64,000 bases of DNA from contig WION01000123.1 of the NCBI GenBank assembly GCA_015039365.1, forward strand, positions 78,174 to 142,173, given 5' to 3'. Within the stretch, counting starts at the first letter, position 1; each line of letters starts with the position of its first letter. The notes under the pieces were generated by a model. The model did no database searches and was not told where the DNA came from. It saw only the letters and a program-made list of their open reading frames with translations. This document shows positions 10,644 to 20,869 of this stretch, one piece after another. The position numbers were made by a program, and so were the translations under genes. The stretch comes from Amanita rubescens. Its lineage: Eukaryota > Basidiomycota > Agaricomycetes > Agaricales > Amanitaceae.

Positions 10644-11286
10644 AATCTGTATCTGTATCATATTAGAGTAAAATGTACTATATCAAACATATGCAAGTAT
10701 ATACAAAACCCTCTACATTAACTGATATTATAAATAAATACAAATACATCATCCTTGACAACACTTTCTCATACATGGACAAGTTGACAACTATCTGTCT
10801 TCTCCAATTCATGACTACACTATTCTCAATTAACTAATATTATACCTTAAACAACATTTTCTCATACATGGACAACTGTCTTCTCCAGCTCATGGCTACA
10901 TTCTCAATACATTGCTGAGCATGAGCAAACATAAACAAACATAAACAAACATAAACAACCAATACAAGCACAGTTTTTAAGGATTTTAAGCAATTCTTTT
11001 TTGTCAGACAGTGATTGCAGTCCTATAGGAGTCCTAGGAGTCTAATGGACTGACCAAACAATGCAAAACATGTATTTTACCTTTTTACAAATTTTTGATT
11101 TTTTTATTGGACAGTGATCAGAGTCCTATAGGAGTCCTAGGAGTCTAATTGGACTAACCAAACAATGCAAAACATGTATTTTACCTTTTTACACATTTTT
11201 TTGATTTTTGATCGGACAGTGATCAGAGTCCTATAGGAGTCTTAGGAGTCCTATCGGAGTCTAATCAGACTGGGGGGGGAGTGTAA
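10644..11286 (+). repeat. Right subterminal repeats and terminal inverted repeat of the KDZ element
   Basis: A roughly 105 bp unit containing CAGAGTCCTATAGGAGTCC, then CCAAACAATGCAAAAC and TGTATTTTACCTTTTTAC, occurs about 2.5 times from 11005 to 11260, the last copy leading into the poly-G tip. Upstream, at about 10925-10955, AACATAAACA is repeated, mirroring GTTTATGTTTG of the left arm. There is no coding sequence. Confidence 0.8.
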
Positions 11287-11806
11287 AGTACTGCCTTCTC
11301 GGCGGTAATTGGTCAAATGTTTGTTTTTCGAATACTTCTTTGTATTCGCGATAGACTTCCGGTACTATTTCCTTCCAGGTTCTCTCGATTTGGTTGGCTC
11401 CTGCGATGTCAGTTGCAAAGTTTGATTTTGCTCGTATTTTTATCCAAGGGAGATCAACATGTCGTATGAATTCCGGTCGATCAATATCGATGGCCAGTAT
11501 TTTATCTTCTTCGAGATCATTGATTTTATTGATTAATTCTTCGTCAATTTGTTCTCTAAAGGTTTGGTGTGCGAATGTTCGTAATTGCGTAACTCCTTGT
11601 TCCGGGTATTTCCATAATTGTCTTATCATCCATGCGGATGATGAATTTCTGAGTTTGCTTGTTTTGTCCCTTATCGATGTGTTCCGAATCTTTCCTTCCT
11701 TTTGTTTCACCTCGTATATTATTGATTCAAGGGATACGTATTCGGAAGGTACTAGAGATTCATAAATACATCGATCGGAGATCAACGAAGAGGGACTATC
11801 CTTCAT
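11287..11806 (-). pseudogene. Second Ty3/gypsy element, start of pol, cut by the KDZ junction
   Basis: The frame begins with an ATG that overlaps the gag stop (ATGA at 11803-11806). It ends, just before the AGTACT junction, in a segment typical of the lead-in to reverse transcriptase (EVFEKQTFDQLPPRRQY). No aspartic protease motif is present between gag and this segment, and RT, RNase H and integrase are missing. It does not continue into the pol at 1-3033, which has its own complete lead-in near 2330. It is therefore a truncated pol from a different element. Confidence 0.75.
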
Positions 11807-13140
11807 TGATCTTTCACAAAACCCAATTTCTCTTTCATTTCCGTTTTTTCTTCTTCGGTCATTGATCCGAAGTAGTCTCCTACCGCTTGCCTTCTAATCA
11901 CGGTTTTCCCTTTGCAGTATTTTGCGATGTGACCGATTTTTCCGCAGTTGTAGCATTTCGGTGGGGGTCGGGTTGTTGGTGTTTGATCAACATCCATTGC
12001 GTTCTCATCTTTGACTTTAACCGTGATTGTTTCTTTCTTGGGTTGACTTGGCCCGGCTTGCGCGTTTGTTCTTGTGACTTTAAATTCCCTTTTACCATAG
12101 TATCTTTCAGCCTCTCGGAATTGTTTTTCTATTTCCGTGGCTCTTGTGTACCATGCTTGGAGTTGTCCTGGCGCGCTACCGTCTCCGGGATTTCCTAGTT
12201 CGATCACCCTTCTGCCTACTCCGACTTTAACGCCTTTCTTAAATTGATCGATTAGTGCGATCTCGTCGAATCCCGAGAGTTGAGCCCATCCTTTGAATTC
12301 GATGATATATTCTTCGATGGTTTTTTCTCCTTGTTTTAACTCTCGAAGTTTCTTTATGGCTTCGTCGCGTGTTTCTGTTGTTAGGAAGTATTGTCTTGCT
12401 TCCTCTGCGAAGGCGTTCCAGTTTACGAAGGGTGGTTTGTGGATGAATTCGTATCTTTCCCATTCTGGATGATCACCTGTTGCCGTTTCTGCTGGTACTT
12501 CCGTGCACGCTTGATAATGCGTACAGGTTCGTCCGGGATAAGTTGCTGCAAATCGGATCCTTTCTTCATCGTTTTGTGCAATCTCTCCTATTTTCCCGTT
12601 TGCCCAATTCGATGCCCGGTTTCCTTTTCCTTTCCTGATTCGTTGGATTGCATATGTAACCCGTGCGATATCATCCGTTAATCTTACTTGGACGAAATAG
12701 TAGTTCATCCTCCTAAGCCATGAATCGATTTCCGCTGGTTCGCCTTCGTAATGTTCCGGAGGTTCAATTTTTAATTCCGGTGGTCGTGTCCTAAGTCTGT
12801 CGGCGTCCCTGTCGGCTCTTTCTGCGGCTCTTCGTTCTCGTCCGAGTTGTCTTTCAAACTCTTGTTGTTGTTCCGCTAGTTGTCGTTGGAAATTCTCGTT
12901 TTGTATCCGTAGTTGGTCTATAACGTTTGCGATACCTGCGCCCATAGCTGCGGCGGCAATTGTCGCGTCTTCGGTTTCTGTTGCGATGGTTTCCATAGTC
13001 GGTACGGCCGTTGCTGATTCTGCTCCAATGATATGTCCGTGTTCGTCAAAGGTTGGTTGGACAACCTGTATCCTGTTTCGTCTCATGAGGTAAGTGAAAC
13101 CTGCCAGCGCGATGGCGGTGAGCGCAGCTGGTAGGGCCAT
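11803..13140 (-). CDS. Second Ty3/gypsy element, gag
   Basis: A 445-residue gag. It has an N-terminal hydrophobic segment (about residues 3-18), a coiled coil rich in Gln, Glu and Arg (about 78-115), and the retrotransposon gag core (PPEHYEGEPAEIDSWLRRMN at about 125, then AFAEEARQYF and LKQGEKTIEEYIIEFKGWA at about 245-290). A CCHC zinc knuckle (CYNCGKIGHIAKYC) lies near residue 398. Gag forms the virus-like particle and packages element RNA. It is intact, and its start lies just inside the LTR/leader region. The knuckle and core differ clearly from the gag fragment at 3045-3363. Confidence 0.9.
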   Translation of the reverse strand: MALPAALTAIALAGFTYLMRRNRIQVVQPTFDEHGHIIGAESATAVPTMETIATETEDATIAAAAMGAGIANVIDQLRIQNENFQRQLAEQQQEFERQLGRERRAAERADRDADRLRTRPPELKIEPPEHYEGEPAEIDSWLRRMNYYFVQVRLTDDIARVTYAIQRIRKGKGNRASNWANGKIGEIAQNDEERIRFAATYPGRTCTHYQACTEVPAETATGDHPEWERYEFIHKPPFVNWNAFAEEARQYFLTTETRDEAIKKLRELKQGEKTIEEYIIEFKGWAQLSGFDEIALIDQFKKGVKVGVGRRVIELGNPGDGSAPGQLQAWYTRATEIEKQFREAERYYGKREFKVTRTNAQAGPSQPKKETITVKVKDENAMDVDQTPTTRPPPKCYNCGKIGHIAKYCKGKTVIRRQAVGDYFGSMTEEEKTEMKEKLGFVKDQ

Positions 13141-13143
13141 GGT

Positions 13144-13624
13144 TTAGCGGGTGTTTGGGGTTGTGTAGAGTTGTTGATGTACTTGTGCAATATAAACTGC
13201 TACAAGGTAAAGGTATGTGAGGTGCGCTATCAGGGCGATAGCGAGGAAAGTTCGTATGAAATTCGTGGTGAGTGGTGTGAAGAAAAGCAACAAGCTTATG
13301 TCACGAGCCTTAGACAGGCTACACAACACAAGACTCAATCACTTGTAGATACTACCGACAGTGTCAGGTAGCGAGGATGAATACAAGAACCGTCTAGGTT
13401 CAAGGCAAGGCCAAGAAGGGAGGGCTCCGAGCTGTCCAAGGGAAGACTAGCTTGTTGCTTAGAGTATGTACTACAATATACGCTACTTATATACTACTCG
13501 GGGCGTAGGGTATGAGTCATTGGGTACAGGGTATGAGTCATACTATGTCATAGGGCGTAGGGTACATGAGTCAGTACATGCACGAAGCATGCGGCGTATC
13601 AAGGAGTAAAACAGGGGCTTGACA
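13144..13624 (-). mobile_element. 5' LTR and leader of the second Ty3/gypsy element
   Basis: Read on the minus strand, the sequence starts TGTCAAGCCCCTG (13624) and contains repeated TATGACTCATACCCTAC words (upstream regulatory repeats). A TATATAAG box lies at about 13486-13493, followed by a transcribed leader up to the gag ATG at 13140. The LTR probably ends in a CA near 13310, but the matching 3' LTR is not in the window, so that border and the 5 bp target duplication cannot be verified. Host sequence resumes at 13625. Confidence 0.65.
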
Positions 13625-13642
13625 CCATTGCTCTAGTTTACA

Positions 13643-15799
13643 GTGCCACATTGGTTTTTAGAGGTAGATCCGTGCAAGGAAGCCCCTGTTGGCCCATTGG
13701 AAGAGAGGTGGAGGAAAGAGCGTCATTCTCTTGCTCAGTATGATCACTACCAGGAGCTGGTTAACACGTGGGTCCAAGTAACGGGAGATCACGCGGAAAA
13801 GGGGTTATATGGTAGAATTCGAGCAAGTTTGGGCGAAGGAATGATGCAGATCGAAAACAGAGCAGGAACGCGCTTGTTGAATATTCACGTGGATTTCCTG
13901 CTTAATGATCGGTGAGTGAAGCACAGGATATGTAATTTTGCCGACGAGCTGAATGCGTTACAGAGAAAAGCAAGGTCGAGATCTTACTGATTATTACATC
14001 GGGCGGTATCAAACCCCCGCTACGATGGGACGTCGACTGCCGACTCTTTCCATCGTACAACCAGTGAGAGCGACGACACCAGGCGCAGATGAACCAACAT
14101 GGCCTGATGAAACTCCGATTGGGCAACGGGATTGTGGTGCGACATCCGGGACGGGTGGATCAGTGGAGAATGTGGACCCAATACCAACGGCCCCCGATTC
14201 AGCGGCAGCGATACACCTGCCTCAGCTTCCTCGAAGGCTTGATGGCAACATATCATACGAAAATCAAGGTACGTGGTTGTGTTCAAACTTTAAAATTGTA
14301 ATTGACACATTCTTTCAAAGTAATCCCCGCTAACTGGATAATGAAAGGTGACTTGGTGACGAAGCGTATCTGGGCCCACGTCCGTAACAGTAAAACAGAC
14401 CCCTTCGAACAAGGAGGTTTTGCAAGAGGACGATATGAAGGGCAAAGAGTACTTGTTCTGTCGGGTGAAGGGGAAGGGCAAGTCGTGGTGAGCGCAAGGC
14501 AACAACAGCCTGTCAAAATTCCGGCCAAGTATCTTTTCCCAGAAAGGCCAACATCCAAAGGACAAGATGTCGTAGTCATAAGCGGTGACAATATCGGAGA
14601 AGTATACCTAGGGATTGGCGTGGGTTGGCCAAACCCTTGAGGGTCTTGGGTGTGGGTGTACAGTGGGTATGGGTGGGGGTACAGACTCCATGGACCCTCA
14701 TTCAAACCCATACCCTCAACGTGGGTTTGGGTATCATCAGGCATACCCACTCCTGTACCCACTCCTATGTCAGGATAAGGTGGGATGTGGGTAGCTCTGT
14801 TGGGACAGAGGCCAGGCCCAGGTCACAAATGCAGCCTGTGTGGGTGTCTGATAGTTGTAGGGGGGCAGGGGGAGCCTTGGAAGCAGAACCTGTGAAGGGC
14901 CACTGGGCCACATGCATCAGTGGCTCACTCCATGGGTCATGATGATGGCAGAGGGTGGCAATTAGTACAGAGGCTGGACCTGGGTGTGGCCTGTACACCT
15001 GAGGTCTTAGGGTGGCAGCCTGAGTAGTGGGCTGCTGGGTGGGGTTTCACTGTTTGGATTGCTCCAGAACAGGTGTGGCTAGAGAGTTGAATTGGGGGTG
15101 GCAGTGGGGACCTCAGGTGGAGGGTGGGGGATCAGGAGTGTGTTCTCCTTCTGGTGGTCCATGGGTGCAATGCTGGTGGGCCTGTGGGGTCACTTCTCTG
15201 TCAGCCAGCAAAGGAAAGGGACAGAGGGGTCAGAAGGGAATGGAGGGGAAGGAGACTCCTGGTCCTGTTTGCTTCAAATTGTCTCACATGGCTTAAAGGA
15301 GGTGGCAGTGATGGGCACCATTGGAGGCTGGACTGGGCCTACTAGAGTAGGGGGATGTTGATGGGATATGATTTTGAATGGAAAGGCCAAAAGGGAAGGT
15401 GGTACTCACCTTAGTTTCAATTACTAGTTTTTTCTTTTCTTTTTCATTTTAATTAACTTGTATTACACATATCATTACCTTCATCAAGGGGTATAACCCA
15501 TAAGGGTGTGGGTGTGGGTATGGAAGTGGGTGTGGGTATGGGTCAGCTTGCCATGTACCCTGATCCAAACCCATACCCAGAGTGAGGGTATGGGTATGTC
15601 ACAGGGTGTGGGTGTGGGTATGCATCTGGATACCCAGGGGTTCACCCAAGCCAATCCCTAAGTATACCTCACCCGCAAGCCGAGAGTGGACGGTTTTTTT
15701 CCATTGGGTCGTCGCGGTTACACAAGGTCTTCACCATTTTGTATCATGGAGGCTAGTCGATTAGCACGATGCGATCCTTTGTCGAGGCCGGAAGGATAG
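13643..15799 (+). pseudogene. Host gene with KOW-like C-terminal half, broken by two insertions
   Basis: Exons can be followed from a splice acceptor-like site at 13642, with an intron at about 13913-13963. The next stretch, 13964-14268, is less certain, and a further exon runs to 14608. The final coding piece, 15669-15796, lies beyond a MITE insertion and resumes in exactly the right frame after its 8 bp target duplication. The C-terminal part has two similar units, each with a basic-hydrophobic VLVLSGEGEGQVVV or VVVISGDNIGEVYL strand pattern and a conserved IPAKYLFPERPTSKGQD linker. This is the layout of a KOW-type protein family common in mushrooms, of unknown function. The 5' part is missing behind the retrotransposon LTR. 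As it stands it can only make a truncated product ending a few residues inside the MITE. Confidence 0.7.
14609..15660. mobile_element. hAT-like non-autonomous element (MITE), 1052 bp
   Basis: The termini are TAGGGATTGG and CCAATCCCTA. They are flanked by an exact 8 bp duplication AGTATACC (14601-14608 and 15661-15668). A TAGGG terminus plus an 8 bp duplication is the signature of hAT transposons. The subterminal regions carry many GGGTGTGGGTATGGG-type words in both orientations, likely transposase sites. No transposase frame is present, so it must have been moved in trans. Removing the element plus one duplication restores the host reading frame exactly. Confidence 0.9.
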
Positions 15800-17526
15800 A
15801 CGGCTATCTATTCTGTATTTAATATACCATTGCATCTTTTAATGTGACCCGCAGACAGATAAAATGACAGAATCGATGGGAACTGATAAACTTGCCGCAG
15901 AACTGGTAAGATGGCGTAAGAGGGGCTGTCATATTCTCACATTTGAGCTGTTGACAAATGGTATGACTGACCATGGGTGAGGGTATCATTAGATGTGTAA
16001 GTCGATTAATGCTATTAGCGTCCACCTCGCTGATTAACCGCATAGATTATATATGGTTTCGAGTATCAATGCTATTCCTAGTCGTTGGCATTGTTGAGTC
16101 GATTCTCGTGGGCGCGAATATTGATCGCGACGCGCTGACGTCACGAGGATAACGATCGGTTTCTGATCATCTGATGGTAGATCCATCACGAGATCCCGGC
16201 CTTAGAGATCGGTAAATACAAGTTGCAAGGTACGCTAAATGAAATTCGCGACGCCGACGAAGGACGACTAATGACAGTAATATGTGCTTTTTTGCTTGAT
16301 ATTGTTTTCAAGAGTTGTGTACTGATAGCGATATACTGGCCGCGGTTCGAGGTTCGAACCTTGGCAACGTTCGACAAGAGGAGGGGTGGCGAATGTGGTA
16401 GGGGTGGCAGCGGTAGAGGTAGAGGTCGCGACCAGGGCTGTGGAAGGGGCTGTGAGGAGATGATGGCGATGAAAGACCAGACTCCGGATTGGGGTAGAGG
16501 TGTAAGCATTTGGTCCTTTCTTATTCTCTGTGCCAGTATTAAGTAATGGATGTGGGGTGCATAGGGTCATCGCCATCATTCTCCTCGGTCTCCACCATGA
16601 CGGCAGCATATGACAGCCATTCCTCGGGATCCCGCCGTCGTTCTCATCTGCCTACTACCATACGTGGTGGGGCCAGTTCCGGTGTTCGAAGGACGAGGAT
16701 GACAGGTATGAAGGCGACACTGAAAACTAGTAATCACAGACTATTGATCTCATGATTTTTTAGGAAGTCCTTTGACATTTATTTGATGCCGTGTTGTCAT
16801 TGGCATCTTGCTGATATCATATATGTGGCTACTTTATCTTGTTACTGCGGATACCCGAGTTATGTAAATGCTGATTATAGATCTAGCTGAAGCAACATTT
16901 ACAAACGTCGAGGACGCGAAGAATGCGTGGACAATGCACCGGTCACGCATCGTCAACGCATCGGGCATGCGTAGATGAAAACAACTTTGTTTTCGGAAGA
17001 AAAAGAGATCACTCATGGACGACGAATGAACCACGCGTGATTTGATATCAAACATTTTCGAGAGCGTGATCATGAATGGACCACACATGAGCAAAAAAAG
17101 TCATCCACGCATAGACCATTCGTGGACGACGCATGATCATGCATGGCTAACGGGTGATCACGTCGAGCACGCATGATCCACGTATGATCATGAATGATCA
17201 CGCACGATCACGCATGATCACTCGGGCAAACTTACGTTTTGTCCATTTTGGAGAAACATAGACGTCGGGGGTGATCAAGCCCTTTGGAAGCCTTGTAGGG
17301 TTTCTAAGAGTAGTTTATACGCAAAAAAATGTGAAGACTTAGTAGAATATCTTCGTAGTTGTACGATTTGATAAGTCTCCAACAGAGGATTTCCGAGAGG
17401 GAGAGAGAGATCACGCGAGGGAATTGCGTAGTCAAAGGTTAGGAAAGTCCTACGGTTACGAATACAAGTCCAGCTTATATACTATGGTAATCTAAATATA
17501 AGTAACTAAGGAGAAAGATAGGGATA
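15800..17526. other. Intergenic region, no gene recognised; ATGATCACGCATG repeats
   Basis: No frame with convincing coding character was found. From about 16890 to 17225 the words CGCATGATCA, CACGCATGATC and CATGAATGATCACGCA recur many times at irregular spacing, with the densest block at 17125-17222. The frame at 16223-16546 is a Gly/Arg-rich low-complexity stretch that I do not accept as a gene. Confidence 0.5.
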
Positions 17527-18966
17527 CTACTTGTAGTATCTCGGCGTTTGCGGGTGCTCCTTTACATACACCTCCGACTCATGCCGCGTCAAAGACACAC
17601 CAAGCTTGTCAAACTGCTCCCTCTCGCCCCCTTCCCACTGAGGTACATACTCGTCACACTCTAGCTCCTTCGCCCCACTCGCTCGAAACACGTCCACTAA
17701 CACAGACGCACGCAACGGAAAGTCACAATATAGCAAAGCAAGCCTCTTGAGTGGAATCTTTGGATTGCGCGCAAACTTCTCCATCAACAAATGATCAAAA
17801 TCGCTCCCCACGTATTCAAATACCCCATGCAGCGCAATGCACTCCAGTTTTGGAAACGGTGGACCTCTCTCATCCTCTCCAAACAACAGCCAGTCCCATG
17901 CACTTCGCGACAAATACGCCTGAGTGATCGCAAATCGCCGCACATTTTGGCACCGCGACGCAAACAGCTTCAGCATGTTGTACACCGATTCCAACACCCA
18001 ATCATTCCAATCTATGTCCGGCGGGTCTGAGTCATACATCGAGTCCGAGTCATAGCCCGAGTCATACGGCCCACGAGATCCGTCCAAATGCAGATCCTCC
18101 AGTGCTGGCGCCGCGATACATCCCATCAAGTCGCAGGCCACCCCAGGCGTCGACACCGCCAAATGCTTCAGCTTTGGTAGCTGAATATTTTTCGAAATTG
18201 AACATCCCTCGACCGTGTACCATTCATTTGAGTCATAAGAATCGTGCTTCATCCATAACGACTCCAACTGCGGCGTGCAATGGAGAAGTGCCGCGATGAG
18301 CGAGGGGCGGGGACTAGACGATTCGAGCGGTCCATCGAAGATGAGCTTGGTCAGGTGAGAAAAGGACGGAGTGGAGGGAAGTCTCGGTACCACGTCGTGG
18401 AAGGTATTCACGTGAAGCTTTCGCAGGTTTGGAAACATCGTAGAGGCGTTTACAAGAATCAAGCTCAGCTGTGGCCAAATGGTAGCTTCGCCCAGGTCCT
18501 CTAAACCCTGCTCCGACAGAACGGAAAGCACCTCGAGTGCTGGCATCACCTCGGACTTTGGGAAGATATCATGGACTACAGCGCCTGTTATCGTTGGCTC
18601 AATGGCGGTGAGCTTGAAACAGCGGATCTGGGCGTTAAACTCTGAGAAAACCTTGCACAGGGCAGATACTTCCTCTGAGACCTTACACAGAGCAGATACT
18701 TCTGCAGCGTCTTCCGACTCAGTAGTGAGCCACATAAGCACGTCGAGGAGCCGGCCCCTCGCACGCGAGATCCTTTCGCGAAGAATATCGGGTCCGTCGG
18801 TTGTAAGTTGGTGAGGAGAGATGTACACGGTCGTCCAAAGTGATGTCGTAGAGAATGCGACGGTAGCGAATGTTCTGCAGGTTTCCCATATGGCTGGATT
18901 GTCGTATTGGGTGAAGATTTCGCCTAGAACCTCAGCTGGGAGGTCGAAGATGGTGGTCTGTCTCAT
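17527..18966 (-). CDS. F-box/leucine-rich-repeat-like protein
   Basis: A single-exon protein of 479 residues from the preferred start at 18966, which places the F-box at the N-terminus (TIFDLPAEVLGEIFTQYD). The frame extends 30 residues further, to 19056, without obvious value. F-box proteins link substrates to the SCF ubiquitin ligase through Skp1. The remainder has irregular leucine-rich segments (LRKLHVNTF, LTKLIFDGPLES, LKHLAVSTPGV, LEDLHLDGS), as in the large mushroom F-box families that present unknown targets. An internal 30 bp duplication (about 18640-18710) encodes EVSALCKV twice. The gene is divergently oriented to the acidic protein gene starting at 19531. Confidence 0.8.
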   Translation of the reverse strand: MRQTTIFDLPAEVLGEIFTQYDNPAIWETCRTFATVAFSTTSLWTTVYISPHQLTTDGPDILRERISRARGRLLDVLMWLTTESEDAAEVSALCKVSEEVSALCKVFSEFNAQIRCFKLTAIEPTITGAVVHDIFPKSEVMPALEVLSVLSEQGLEDLGEATIWPQLSLILVNASTMFPNLRKLHVNTFHDVVPRLPSTPSFSHLTKLIFDGPLESSSPRPSLIAALLHCTPQLESLWMKHDSYDSNEWYTVEGCSISKNIQLPKLKHLAVSTPGVACDLMGCIAAPALEDLHLDGSRGPYDSGYDSDSMYDSDPPDIDWNDWVLESVYNMLKLFASRCQNVRRFAITQAYLSRSAWDWLLFGEDERGPPFPKLECIALHGVFEYVGSDFDHLLMEKFARNPKIPLKRLALLYCDFPLRASVLVDVFRASGAKELECDEYVPQWEGGEREQFDKLGVSLTRHESEVYVKEHPQTPRYYK

Positions 18967-19530
18967 AGTTGCTGCGAAATTATGTAACAGTGGGTGCGCG
19001 CATAGCCACATGCTCGCTTGACGAAATTCTATGACGAAGCAGAGTTTCCCCAGCATCGACGTGTACCATCTGGCGAATGTGTATGATGATCAAACCCTGG
19101 TCGAGCCTGAGTGGATCATTCTGAGTGGAATAAACGTCAGTCACACATTGATAACGGATGGGTAGGAGTCTGGCATTAATTTAGCGCCACGCTCTCTGAT
19201 TACGTAATACGCACTGGCCAAAGTTTATAATTAGAAATGAAAAACCAGACCAGGAATAGACTCTAGAGTCCGTCTCTCGCCAAATGCTGGCTCACGTTAC
19301 TAGCCCATACACGCGATGTCCTACTAATTTTCTTGAAAATAAAGTGAATGAGCTGGCTTCGGTACGTCAGCAGACACGGCAAGGGGCCGGACGGATTGTC
19401 AGTCAGAAACACAATTGTCAGCCACCGACCCAGAATAATCGAAACAGTCCCCAACTCTGTCTCTCTAAGACTACGACCACCATCTGTGATATCTGCGATA
19501 TCTCATCCTCCACGTATATTGCTATACATC

Positions 19531-20814
19531 ATGAACAACATCATTATCCATTTTGGAAGCCGTGTTACCGTCTCTGCCGCACATGACCTTGCTATCGCCC
19601 TTGCCGCCCAGTGGTATCGCAAGTTCACGCCGTGGTGGGTTGACGGTGCCGAAGAGGAGGGTCTGCTTCCTATCGACGAGGCCGATGAGCCTGGCGAGGA
19701 AGTCGAGGAAGGTTCCCTCGAGGACGAGAAAGATGTTGACTTCGCTGGCGAAGTTGACATCTTCACGGACGCAGACCTTCATGACGGGGGTAAGTTGATT
19801 ATCTCAGATGGCAAATTAAATCTGACTATAGCGTGGCACAGAAAACGCGTCAAACGAGAATGAGCAAAGGGTCAAGGGAGGTAAGGACCGCGAGGAAGAA
19901 GCGTCCAACGTTACATCCAACCCCTATTGGTCTCCTCGTGCAAGTATACTGGAAAACGGCGCGTTAGATGCTACATTCAATCTTGACCCTGTCAGTCATG
20001 GTGCCACGTCCTCTGCTGAAGGTAAAGTCCATTCACCGATTACAAATTTCATGCTAAGCGAGCTAGTCACGTTCAAAGGCGGTAGAAGGAATGTTCGTCG
20101 CTACAAATGCATCAGCAACATGAAAGTTGTAAGCTTAAGAATCATCGACGAAGGTACGTGCAACCTGTACAATTCCATGCTCCTATGAATCTAAGATGTG
20201 ATATAGATGGCGATTTTGTGGCTATCGATCCCGACGTTGACGACGGAGGTTGGGACGCCGATGACGAGGAAAGCGACGGAGATGACGATGAGGAGAGAGG
20301 TTTGAATCAAAGGGACGTCATTGACTCGGGACACAGTTCTGACGAACCCAGAGAAGTCGAGCGGCACGGGGAGGCAGGCTTGCATTCCAGTCTCTCCAAC
20401 ACGCGGGCGAGGGATGCAGCCCGGGAGTGGAATGATTCGATTTGGAAAGATAATGTGACCGACTGCCGCCTCCGGCACGATGGCGATAGTTTGGACCACG
20501 CGTCAGCCTTCGAAGAACTACTCTGCTGGAACCCATGGACGGGCCCTTGGGAAAGCTCAGACCAGAGACGCTTGAATGACGACGCTGTTCCCTGCGCCAG
20601 CGATGGATTATATGGCGTGACAGGACTTGGCTTGACTGTGGAAGGGTGCGACATTTTACAGTTCCGGGAGGACCAAGCGATTCAGACGGCTGGCAATGAC
20701 GATCAACCTATTGATCACCGTGCTTTGGAGACCAGTGCCTCTCCCTGGGTCTTTCCTGAGATGATGCCCAAGAATGATATGAACACATCTTGGTACGATT
20801 CTAATCGCTCGTAA
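19531..20814 (+). CDS. Four-exon acidic protein of unknown function
   Basis: Hand splicing gives exons 19531-19789, 19842-20021, 20067-20153 and 20207-20814, with GT-AG introns of 45-53 bp and consistent phase, and a protein of 377 residues. It starts MNNIIIHFGSRVTVSAAHDL. It contains two acidic tracts (about residues 55-85 and 185-210) and a C-terminal half with several Trp residues (CWNPWTGPWESS). I recognise no domain. The joined frame across four exons without a stop, and the absence of repeats, support a real gene. It could be a nuclear or scaffolding protein, but nothing here shows that. Confidence 0.65.
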
Positions 20815-20869
20815 TCTTGTCAATCTCATACAGCTTTCAGGCCTGTAGAACCGTTACAACAAGAAGCTT

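Larger units (their letters stand above)
3370..11286 (+). mobile_element. KDZ-type DNA transposon, about 7.9 kb, possibly composite
   Basis: Ends are TTACACTCCCCCCCC at 3370 and the inverted GGGGGGGAGTGTAA ending at 11286, followed inward by matching AGTCxGATTAGACTCCGA and repeated CTATAGGACTCC blocks. The palindrome AGTACT lies immediately outside both ends (3364-3369 and 11287-11292), which fits a 6 bp target duplication, although KDZ elements are usually described with 8 bp duplications. The interior carries a KDZ transposase gene (8535-10643) and an intron-rich companion ORF. A third terminus-like sequence at 5823-5837 suggests that 3370-5837 could be a separate non-autonomous copy. Most of the element is CpG-poor, while 5838-6620 is CpG-rich. 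Confidence 0.8.

Noticed and set aside
14625..15361. Several plus-strand frames inside the hAT-like MITE
   Set aside because: They arise from TG-rich subterminal repeats, show no transposase motif and overlap each other.
16223..16546. Gly/Arg-rich 107-codon frame
   Set aside because: Low-complexity GGTAGAGG-type repetition without partner exons or recognisable domain.
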